A stretch of 64,000 bases of DNA from Parapristionchus giblindavisi (lineage: Eukaryota > Nematoda > Chromadorea > Rhabditida > Diplogasteridae): contig CALSFV010000328.1 in the NCBI GenBank assembly GCA_943737045.1, positions 124,001-188,000 of the forward strand. Reading direction: 5' to 3'. Made by a program: the position numbers and the translations under genes. The notes beneath the pieces are model-generated. The model saw nothing but the letters and a program-made list of their open reading frames with translations, made no database searches and was not told where the DNA came from. Positions 11,491 to 23,000 of this stretch are shown here, piece after piece (the stretch's first letter is position 1; each line of letters opens with the position of its first letter).

Positions 11491-12235
11491 TATTATTATT
11501 ATTACAAAAATCACTGAAAATATACAAGAATTTATAAAAAAACTTGCTCTTTCTGAGATGCATCACGTAATCATTAGGATGTTGAAGCTGTTGAACTGTA
11601 TCCATCTTTTCGTATATGATCCTCATATTTGAATTATCATTCGCCTAGCAGTGATATCCCGCATTACTTCGTAGAATAACAGGATTTACGTTAAACATTT
11701 ACCGGAGGATAAAGAAATTGTTATACTTATCTTCTGAATCCCTCATAAAGTTATTTTTATATGTGTTTTCTTATTCTTATCGTTTATTCCTTCAAGTAAT
11801 ATGAGATGGAAGATGATAGATGGGCACGACGCTGCTCGTATTGAATAAAATGTACTTTTGTCAAACGTTGTTCTCCAGGTCAAACACGTGTTCTTTGGCG
11901 TGATGAGTTCAAGAGGATCACTGCACAATGGTGGTCAATACTAGTGGAGGAACTGAAGAACGGCCCTCCCTTCATCTAGTATAATACTTGATATGAATAA
12001 ATTGATTGATTGATTGATTGATATGTAACATTAAAAAGGATGACAAGGTGTCCGATAGATGTACGTCGCTAATAGTAAGGTAGCGATAATGGGGCTAGAG
12101 AGGAGTCTTCTGTAACTTCTCTTAGTTGTTTGTGTGCCTTGAATAACCAGATTTAACTTTTACCTTTATATATTCATCTTCTTACACCTTATGCTTATCA
12201 CGTTTACCTCTATATGCCCTTATATTCTCCACTTT
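11491..12235. other. Intergenic, no gene recognised
   Basis: Contains a degraded copy of repeat H near 11645-11710 (CCTAGCAGTGATATCCCGC), ending with TTTACG-like sequence, and a stretch finishing TATGAATAAATTGATTGATTG at 11990-12022 that resembles a retroelement tail. Another TTTACCTTTA end is at 12125-12170. Otherwise nothing was seen. Confidence 0.4.
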
Positions 12236-12485
12236 ATCTTATTCCGGATCTTGAATTGAGGGAGAGAGAGAGGGATAGAGAGAGAGAGAGAAAGAGTGAG
12301 AGAGAGAGAGAGAGATAGAGGAAGAGGAAGAGCGAAATGGATAGAGATGCTTAAACACATTTGGGCATGGAGTTCGCTCACTTTTCTGGGAGGAGACCAT
12401 GAGGAAGGGGAAGAGGGAGAGGTAGGGGGTGAAGGAGAGGGAGAGAAAAGGGACAGGGAGAGGGAGAGGTAGTGGGAGAGAGACG
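12236..12485. repeat. Purine-rich GA tracts upstream of rig-5
   Basis: (GA)n-type runs at 12258-12325 and 12408-12485 in the region just before the rig-5 start codon. The S/L/P-rich minus frames over it are composition artefacts. Confidence 0.8.
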
Positions 12486-12489
12486 GATT

Positions 12490-12611
12490 CCCATCTGCAG
12501 TTATATCCCTGAGATAGAAGGGGGGTGGACGCCGGACGTAAATTAGGCCACGCCCCCTCTTCCACACTCCATTCTCTTCCCCTGCCGTGTATTCCACCAA
12601 ATCAAGTACCC
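12490..12611 (+). promoter_or_regulatory. Putative rig-5 promoter / 5' UTR
   Basis: The 120 nt before the ATG contain GCCACGCCCCCTC and pyrimidine-rich blocks but no TATA box. Assigned only from position. Confidence 0.3.
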
Positions 12612-15600
12612 ATGGCCTGGTGCCCTCCACCTTTGTTCATTTTAACGATCTCACTATCAGGTAAATTTTACTTTTAACCTTTCGGGACCATTACCACGCC
12701 AGTTGGTTGTACTGTTTCTTGCGGGACTCGGGATGGTATATCCCAAAATCTGGGAGCAGTATAGTATTTTTCGCTTATGGTAAATCGGGTTAGCACCGCC
12801 TTGGTGGGGATTTGCTTAAGCTCCCCCGGTTCCCGGGGGATCTTTCCCTCCTAGATGGTACAATAGCCGCAATCATGGCGATGTCTCTAAATACGCACAC
12901 ACTCTAGACTAGTCAGTTAGTTGTCGACAGCCGGCTTGAGTTGGTCGGCCTCGGTTTTGGTAGTCTTCGGTTTCGGTTTCGGTTTCGGGTTCTCGGCTAT
13001 GGTAGCTGCGGTGGCTACGGTGCCTCCCGCGACCGCTGCGAATATTCTCGCTCTGCCTTCGTTGCTGTGCCATCTGCTGCACTGTAGGTTTTTTTTGTTT
13101 TGATCCCAGTTGAATAGAAAAGATCACTGGCCTAGCAGTACTCACCCGAAGGACGTCGTGTGCCTTGAATAACGGGTTGTACCTTTACCTTTTTACCTTT
13201 TACAAGTTGAATCTATACCAAAGTTAGTGAGATATTCCCATGCAAACCTATGGTGAACGCTAACCATACGACTTTCCCCATAAAACCGTAACGATATGCG
13301 ATACGGAGTCTTTATGCGATTTTCTTGGGAGATCGTTATTTTGAAAGAAGCAGTCTTCCTCTTGTGCAAGTTGCCAATTCAAATAATAAACCAGTGAGCA
13401 GGGGATTACTTGAATATTCATGAACCCGATAGACGACCCATAGAACGGACCAGCCCAAGCAAAAACTAGACTCTCTCGTTTCGCGCGCGCTCTCGTAAGT
13501 TGACAACTACAATATATTGTTCTGACTACGGAGTTGAGCACAAAGCCCTATATAAAAGCTTCCGCGTTTGCAGTTATCATTAGTGGCGGAAACACCATGA
13601 AGCACATTTTTTGTTAATAGCTATGTTTTACAAGCTATATCAAAACAGTGCATGCACATCACCCACGTACATCATATTTAGTACTAACTTAATTTCCAAC
13701 TGTTCGAGGAAATTAATTATCTGTAAATTAAACGAACACTCTCTTTTAATCAAATATGCACTTATTATTCAATCGTCGATTCAAATGTTTTCACATCTTT
13801 GGATGTATGATAAATCAAATAAATTTCGCATACCGTTTCTCAATTCCCTAGCAGCTAGTGAGCCTGATGAGACGTTTGAGGAAGGCCCTAAATGGAGATT
13901 TAGCATTGAACTCACTGCTCAAAACATGACGTCGCGTGTCTTTATTTAGTTCCAGACTCGCTTGTTTATCGTTTAGACCCACTACTTGCACTCATAGCAA
14001 GATAGGCTATGTTCACGAGCTATTCTCCACGTTCCGACCAGAGATATTTTAACAGATGCGAGATTCCTCATTTATTCATTTGTTTAATCATTTAAGTATT
14101 ATTTTTATTCGATTATCCATCACCACTTTATCTTACCACTCTTTCTTTTTCCCTGACTCTGAGAATACAGAAATAGTGTTTGATATGACGAGACACCAGG
14201 CATATCCCTAAATATATCCTATAATATTTTTATATTTAGCAAGAATAACACTGGAATCTTAAGTGTGTGTGTAGGTGTACTAGCGCTAAAGGTGAAATCT
14301 CTCGATTAGAGGCGAAACTTCCTTTGCATCGAATTAGCGTCCCTAATGCCTCTCGGTCTTTTGCTCCGCTTCTTTCCTGGGGCTAATGAAAAGTCCGAGC
14401 GAAATTGGCATTGACATGACAAGGATTTTCTCCTCGTAATGGTGCGAAATCATGAAATTTTGATGAACTGAAACAATGTGGGGCTAAAATTCAGTATCAA
14501 CTGTCTCACAATGTCCCTTCAACACAGGGAGTGTGGTCATTGAAAACATTTTAAAAAGCAAGACGCCAAAAATACGGTGTGGTATACTTTTACTGTCTGC
14601 GTACTCTCTCTTCCTTTTTCTCGAAACGCTGTGGGACTCTTCAAAACATTACAAGGGTTTTTGAAATGAAGAGATCGGAGACATGTACCTTAAATTGATG
14701 CTCCGCTCTGTTCACACTCTCTCGCTGTTTTGTCTGCGAGAGAATATTGCCAATGCTGAGCGTAAAATTAGCTCGGGGTATGCCTTCAAGCCTTGAATTA
14801 TCAGTTTATCCTTACAGTATGCGTGGCGACGACCACTCCATCGCCAGTGATGAGTTCCGCCTCGATGAGTGATGTAGTGGCAGTGATCGGTCAGGACGTA
14901 CACTTCAAGTGTACCGTGGATGAGTTGGGCAATCACATGGTGAGTTGCGTTGGTGATGTTCAGTGTGGAGTTAATTTGGTTTGTTGACTCTTTTTTCTCA
15001 CAATCAGGTGTTAAAGGGAGAGTGACCTCTCTCAATGGTCTCTTCGACGCGCAATGCTCTCTCGTTGGTAGAGAACAGAGAAATAGTGTGCGCAATGAAG
15101 AGACCATTGAGAGAGGTTACGCTCCCTTTAAAAGTGAACGTTAAAAGTGAGAGCGTACCAGTGGCTAGCAGGAATGCTTGCATAACCTAGATTCAGAACT
15201 ACTATATTTTGTATAATTTAGCAGTCGTAGCTTCACTCTGCTCTCAATCAAGACGTACATATATTTTCTAGTCGTTTATCTGGACAATCTTTTTTCTATT
15301 CACCAAAGATCTAAAAATAATATAAAGAAGTTGAGTACAGGCAATTGCTTTATGTCACTGTCCCTTGTCCGGGTGGCACGCCACAACCAAAACATGACCA
15401 GATTGATTGCGCATTCATCCCTTCTCGAGAGGTCGGCAAGAGTCCTTCAGAGCAGATGTTCATTCTAAACCAAAGAAAACATACGGACAAGATTATAGAG
15501 ATGATATCATATCAGATTACAATTATATATATTATATTTATCGACATGCTCAGCATGAAACAATACAGGTTTTAAAAAGCAGAAACAATGGATAACTGAA

Positions 15601-16842
15601 AAAATTAAATGCAGACTCCTTATCCACTACACTACACAGGCCACAATATATGACTGGATTGGTTCAAATCGATTCTTATTTCTATCTATAACTGACTGAT
15701 TTATCGTAATTTTTCGATGAACAGTGTTAAGAACAAAGCTATAGTACTATAATAATCATAAAATGTTTATGCGCTTTCGAGAAAACATGTACATAAGAGT
15801 ATACAATGAAAAACGTAGGTTGAAAGCAGTCCAAGATGATTTGAATTGAAAACGTAAAAATTCATTATATTTCAGGTAGCTTTCATTCGACCGAGCACTC
15901 CTCCGCGTTTGTTGTCCTACGATGATAAGGTATACTACTATGATTTTTTGAGATTTTTCAAAGGTCCGAAATCCGCTCTGGTCACACTCTCTCGCATATA
16001 AGTAAAGCGAGAGAGTGTTGCCATAGCGTTGAGTGTCAAAATAGCTCGGTTGTGTCTTTAAAGAATGCTTTTTCTTGGTCTCTTTGACTCTATTTGTGTT
16101 GAAGTTATTCTGTTCTTAAGACGGGATCATTAGCCATTCATGTCCATTCTTTTCATAGCCAACCCACTCCACACCCACCACCCCTCCGCGTTAACCCCGC
16201 CGAGTTAACCCCTCCGCATTAGCGCATTCCTCCTCCGCTTCTGAACTTCATTGAGGAGCCCATTTTTTGCTTTGTTTTAATGAATGAAGGGGATATTATG
16301 AGCGCTTCTGTCAGGGAACGCGCCGCGTTAAACGCCGGGAGTTTGATTCAAATTAGAGATGTTTCCCACGAATTCAGATCCCCATGCTTTCAGAAAAGCG
16401 TTCTCTGGATCAAAACAAAATATTCAGTATCGGAAAGACTTTAGAAAACGCTCCGTCTAGATTTCGCAACCACCAATCTCATTTTACAACACAAAACAAT
16501 ATAGTTATCTTATCATCACTAATTGTGAGTGCAGAACAGTAAGTCGTGGCAGGGGTAAATTCCTCCCATTTTCTTATTCTCCCGTTTCCGTCTCCAAACT
16601 CATTTGGCGTTCTGTGTTCCAAAAGAGCGATAGACAGAGTCAGGTTTTTTTTATTTTTTTTTTTAATAGAATTAGAAAATAGAATAGGTAGAGACTATGA
16701 AGATCCCTTTTGTCTTCTTACTCCAGCAATCCTCCAGACTCCAATTAACTCTCCGAGGTCCTCCTTACCTAATACAATTCGCTACTCATAAGAGCCTCCT
16801 TCCCCCGTCCTCTCTCTCTCTCTCTCCCTCTCTCTCTCTCCC

Positions 16843-16874
<32 letters not shown>

Positions 16875-17035
16875 TCTCTCTCCCTCTTTCTCCCTCTCTC
16901 TCTCTCTCCCTCTTTCTCTCTCCCCCTCTCCTTCTGTTAAAGGAAATGAAGAGTCATGACCCTTGAGACTTGACTTTCTGATTACACTAATTGTTGAAGG
17001 GGCGAATGAGGAAGAGGCAGAAGGAGGGTGAGGGG

Positions 17036-17084
<49 letters not shown>

Positions 17085-20000
17085 AGGGAGAGAGAGGGAG
17101 AGAGAGATTGAGAGAGAGAGAGAGACAGGAGGAGAGGGAGAGAGAGAGGAAGAGGGAGATTCCAGGATCTCACAAAGATCTTATATTAAGTCCTATAGGA
17201 GTCCTATAGAGGTCATATAGATGTAGCGGAACACCATGAATCACACAATCTATGATATTACTAGATAGCTTTTCCAAGTTGTAAATACTATTACACCCGC
17301 AGGACTTCGTGTGCCTGAGAATAACGGGTTGTACTTTTACCTTTTCCTTACTATTACTGTGCACAACATATATTTGTACATTCTAATAAAAATTAACTTA
17401 ATAAGAAGAGATTGGCGCTACCTTGGCCCCATATCTTCCCTAAAGGACCTAATACAAAACATGACTATGTCCTATTCAAGGCACATAGACATGACAAGGT
17501 AAGGAGAAAATTGGATGTTATAATTGGGTTGAGAGTGTGGATATTTCGGGGTCCGTGCAACACTATAGTTGAGGCCTTTTCGGGGGGCTTTGAGACTGAC
17601 TTTTGGACTAGCTTACGCATAAAATAGGAATCAAAATCAACAAAACAACGAATCACCGGACATGGATTGCGATAAAAGAGTATCGTCTTTCTTTAGTTTC
17701 GATGCGGGGAGGAATAGTGCAAAATTAAAGCTCAATTTAAAGGCAAAGACCTATCCAATTTTACTCGACACATTTGCAATACTCTAGCATTGTCTGGGAA
17801 CAGAGGAGTGTACTTGGTTGGGGAGAAAATTGTCGCCCATCGAGCCGTCTCAATTTCAATGCACTCTAATATAGATACCGTGAACGGTTCATTGGACATT
17901 ATAATATCTCCCTTATACTCTCTCAGAGTGCATAGTATCTATCTATCCATATCCACTCAATTGCTGCCAGCCAATATGGTTAGAAGAGCGAGAGGGGCAG
18001 GTCAAGGGGTGAGGGAAGGCGGGGAGGACGGGGATGAGGAGGGAAAGCGAAAAAACAGTTATATTTCTTAGAGCGGTTTAGATTTGATGAAGTTGGGGAG
18101 ATTGAGGGTAGGTAGGAAAGGGATGGCGAATGGAAAAAAACAGTTATTGTACATAGAGACATTGAAATTTGATCATGTTGTAAGAAGATTTTTTTAAATA
18201 AAATTAAATAAAAATTAAATATTAAAAAAAGACAAATTTACAGATCTTCGCCCCACAACGACACAAGTATGAGCTGGCGACGAGGAGCGGTCCGATGGGC
18301 AATCAGTGGACGCTCACGATCAAGAATGCACAGGTACTGTAGGAATAATAGTGTGGATTTCTATGTGAGACGAGTGAAGTAATGAAGGATTAGTGAACTG
18401 TACCGTACAATATAGTGCAGAACTACCGCGCAATGCAAGGGTACAGTATGCTGTACAAGTAACTTGTTTTCAGTACTACTATTGTAAACGATCTATAATA
18501 CTGGTTTCGGGGATTAAGGCTTAAAGGGAGGGTAACCTCACTCAATAGTCTCTTCGCTCTCTCGTTCTCTCTCGTTGTTATGCACTGTTACATTTGCCTT
18601 ACGTGTCTACGCCGTAACCCCCTCCGCCGCCTGTCCGACGCGACGGAGGGGGTTACGGCGTAGACACGTAAGGCAAATGTAACAGTGTATTAGAGAACAG
18701 AGAAATAGTGTGCGCAATGAAGAGACCATTTAGTGAGGTAACGCTCCCTTTAATGAAATTGCAAACCATAAAAGGTCATCTATTTGCAGCCAGCCGATCG
18801 CGGCAACTACTCGTGCCAGGTCAGCTCGAATCCTCCGATAACCAAGACGGCATTCCTGGATCTACGAGGTTAATTAATGTACCTACCTTGACATACTATC
18901 CTGACTACTCACGATTCTTTGCCTTACGTGCCTTGGCCGTAACCCCCCCCCCCCCCCCCACGGGCCGCGTCTCAGTCGTTACGGCGGATGTTACGGCGTA
19001 GACACGCAAGGCAAATGTAACGATGCATAACGATCTTAGGAATGGCCTTTATAAAATGTTTAAGGATATGTGATACTGCTTGTTAATCTCTACCATTCCT
19101 CATCTCAGCCACCGCAACCTCTACATCTACCGAAGCCCTCCACCGCTACCTCTCTTGCATATCGCCCTGTCGCATAAATCACTCTCCTTAACCATAACTA
19201 TCTATCCATTCGCAATCGTATTATTTTCGTCTTTAGAGTTCATTAGCATACCATTCACATTGGCCCAAACCGAATAACGTCAGAGACACAGTCTCTTCAC
19301 TGCTCAAAGCTATCTCGTAGGCAGAGAACAGAGAAATAGCATGGGAAATGGAGAGACGGTAGAGAGAGGGATTAAGCCCTGACGGGAGAAATAAAGTGGG
19401 AAGGGATCAACTCCCCCGTTTCATCCTACCGTAGCTCCCTTTTATTCTAATGTGAGCGATCTCGTTAAGTGGCTTGATCTACTCTCTACTTCTCCTTCTC
19501 CCTCTCCCTCCCCTTCTCTACCTCTCCCTCTCCCTCTCCCTCTCCCTCTCCCTCTCTCTCCCTCCCCCTCTCCCTCCCTCTCCCTCTCTCTCTCCCTCCC
19601 CTCCCCTCCCCTCTCACCGTCTGGCATTGCTCAATCGTCCCTATCGTATAATATAAGGGCGGTCGTTTTAGGCTTTAGAAGGGATTCTTCCATTAGGCTA
19701 TGGGAGAAGTCACAACAGTCTAACACCATACGGAGTGAGGGATGATTTATAATTAGAACATATAGAGAAGCGGAGAATGAATGGGGCAGTGATGAAGGGA
19801 TCTGTACTAGGGCATCTTGGAGAAGTCAAGGAATGAATTTAGAAGCATATCCCGAGTATATTTAAAACTCTAAGCTCTGGCCGAACTTTTTCGTTTTCTT
19901 TGTCTACGCGAGAGTTTCAAAGTAGCTTGGGATTCCCCTTTAGAAGATCAGTGACAGAACCTCCACAAACATACTCACAACAGTTTTCTTGGATTTGAAT

Positions 20001-23000
20001 AAATATTCACCACACTACATTTCGTCAGCGCAATGGTTCATGGACTCTGCTTTAAAAACAGGATATCTTTATAAGGCTAGCTTAGTCATTTATCAACCCT
20101 TCCATCCTCTATAGACAATGATTCTACATCCCACCCTCATCCAATAGTCTCCTGCTGCGTTCCGTTGATGAAGTGCCCATACATCGAAGACAAGGAAACG
20201 ATTTAGTGTCTATTGTTTCATTCTCAAAGTACCTATTAACGATTGCTGCGGGGGTTGCGTATCCCTCTAGAATCTCTACATCTAGAATCTCTACCTCTCC
20301 CTTTAGGATCTCTCCCTCTAGAATCTCTACCTCTAGAATCTCTCCCTCTACCTCTAGGATCTCTCCCTCTAGAATCTCTACCTCTAGAATCTCTACCTCT
20401 AGAATCTCTACCTCTAGAATCTCTACCTCTCCCTCTAGAATCTCTACCTCTAGAATCTCTACCTCTAGAATCTCTACCTCTCCCTCTAGAATCTCTACCT
20501 CTAGAATCTCTACCTCTAGGATCTCTCCCTCTCCCTTTAGGATCTCTCCCTCTAGAATCTCTACCTCTAGGATCTCTCCCTCTCCCTTTAGGATCTCTCC
20601 CTCTAGAATCTCTACCTCTAGAATCTCTACCTCTAGAATCTCTACCTCTAGGATCTCTACCTCTCCCTCTAGAATCTCTACCTCTAGAATCTCTACCTCT
20701 AGGATCTCTCCCTCTCCCTTTAGGATCTCTCCCTCTAGAATCTCTACCTCTAGGATCTCTCCCTCTCCCTTTAGGATCTCTCCCTCTAGAATCTCTACCT
20801 CTAGAATCTCTACCTCTAGAATCTCTACCTCTAGGATCTCTACCTCTCCCTCTAGAATCTCTACCTCTAGAATCTCTACCTCTCCCTCTAGAATCTCTAC
20901 CTCTCCCTCTAGAATCTCTACCTCTCCCTCTAGGATATCTACCCCTAAGATCTCTACCTCTCCCTCTAGGATCTCTCTCTACCTCTAGGATCTCTACCTC
21001 TCCCTCTAGAATCTCTACCTCTAGAATCTCTACCTCTAGAATCTCTCCCTCTCCCTCTAGGATCTCTCCCTCTCCCTCTAGGATCTCGCCCTCTCCCTCT
21101 AGGATCTCTCCCTCTCCCTCTAGGATCTCTACCTATACCTTTCGATCTCCATCCCTCCATTAGGCCGGCTGACCTCCGATAACCCCCGCTGAGCGTTACA
21201 CAATCAGAGTAAACATTAGTAAAGTAGTAGTGGCTAGGAGTCAATGGGATAATGCCGGGACGGCATCGATGACAAATAGTTTGTCGGTAAAGGTAAAGGG
21301 GGAATTTTGACAGCTCGTTGCTGTGACGCCACGTCTGTCAGCAAACGTTTTGTTGGGCTAACAATGAGATGTCGCGAACGGATGGAAAGGTGGCTCTCCA
21401 AGAACACTATGAGCTCTATTGTTAGGGAGAAAAACAGATTACAAAGTATTCCTCTAATTGTAGGCACACTCCTAGCTATCTTGAAACTCCCAGAGCGCAG
21501 AGCAAAACTAGCTATGGTGCCGTTAAAGCTGATAATTCTCACGGAAATGCTCGTGCTCAATCTTGAAAAAAAAAACATTAATAAATATATTTCGAAATAA
21601 AAAAAACAAAAAAAAACACTTTCAGTCCCACCATCCGTGCTCGCCAACACAGAATCGGTTATAGAGGCGAGAGAGGGCGAGAATGTCACTCTGACTTGTA
21701 ATGTGGGTTTAATAATAATGTTTATTTTATTCTTTTATGTATATTATTTTGCTATCTTTCTCATCGATTCTAAGCATCTTGCTTCATAGCTTTTGACACA
21801 ATAAAGCCGATGCAGGGCACTTAGAGCTAGAGTTCTGGAAAACGATTGATCTTTGATCTTTGATCTTTGATCTTTGATTTAAGTAAAGTTGCTCATTCAG
21901 GTTGACGGTCATCCCAAACCTACCGTAATCTGGCGTCGACAGGATCGTCAGATCATCCGATACAATGGAGCGGAGAACTTTGGAGGTACGAAAGGAGTTA
22001 GACTGAGAATGACATGAAATGATTAGTCATGGGTTATGTTGGATGATTTTATAAGAAAACCGGTAATGGTCCTAGATCACAATGTTCTATAGACTGTGAA
22101 AGCCAAAACGACCGCTCAACATAGAAACTCTCTCAAATGCAATCGTCTTTCGCTTGTCTGGTTATGGAAACAAAATTTCTTGAACCAGAATACTGTGAGA
22201 TACTTTTCGAGCGAGAGAGCATTATCCAGCGTGTATTTTTGGGGTATTTTTTTGCAAACTAACCTTTCTCTATGGTAGTTCAGTTAGACAACCTATTTAT
22301 AAGAGAATTTGCCGTGCGTGTAAAGCACAGTATTCTGGTTCAAGCCATTTTGTTTCCATAGCGAGACAAGCGAAAGACGATTGCATTTGAGAGAGTTTCT
22401 ATGTTGAGCGGTCGTTTTTGCTTTCACAGTCTATAGAACATTGTGGTGCGTGGACTATCAGTAGGATGTCGAATCATTCTTCAAATATGTTTCAATTTTA
22501 ATATTTCTCTCACAAGATTTGCGCATTTCAATGTTTCTGGTATTGTCTATGCAAAACTTTTATTTAGCAAATTAAACTCTGGCTTGATTCAGCCAGAAAT
22601 CCCGCTTTTATTCTGTAAATACTCATTTCATGTTCCACAAACTCGACCAAGCCACACGGTCAATCTTGACGTTGAAAGTTTTTACTAATTTTACTCTCCT
22701 TTTCGCAGCTAAGTCTCTTTCAGCTTAAGGTGGCGAAACGTGACGATTTATAGCTCATTTGAAAGCCCTTTCTCTGTAAAATAAGAATGTATGTTTAAAA
22801 AATCCGAAACGGCTCTGTACATGGATTTAAAAAAATCCAAAGTTTGAGCAATTTCTGCCTTGAAATTCCTGTGTAATGGCAGTTTAATTGCCGTACAATG
22901 ATGGGCTACTTCTCCGCGCTCTCTCTCCGAGCTAGTGGTGGCGCAGTGGTAAAGATGTCGCTTACAATTTTTGCGCTGCGGGTTCGATCCCCACCTATGC

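Noticed and set aside
12909..13145. Minus-strand Lys/Pro-rich frame (AENPKPKPKPKTTKTEAD) resembling a histone-H1-like tail
   Set aside because: Driven by a short GGTTTC repeat, no start, no convincing splice partner and no polyadenylation signal; sits in a rig-5 intron.
20173..21163. Open frames of 271 and 306 residues (SRISTSRIST and LESLPLESLP repeats)
   Set aside because: They are two frames of a minisatellite inside a rig-5 intron; any frame without a stop in the 15/21-bp unit stays open.
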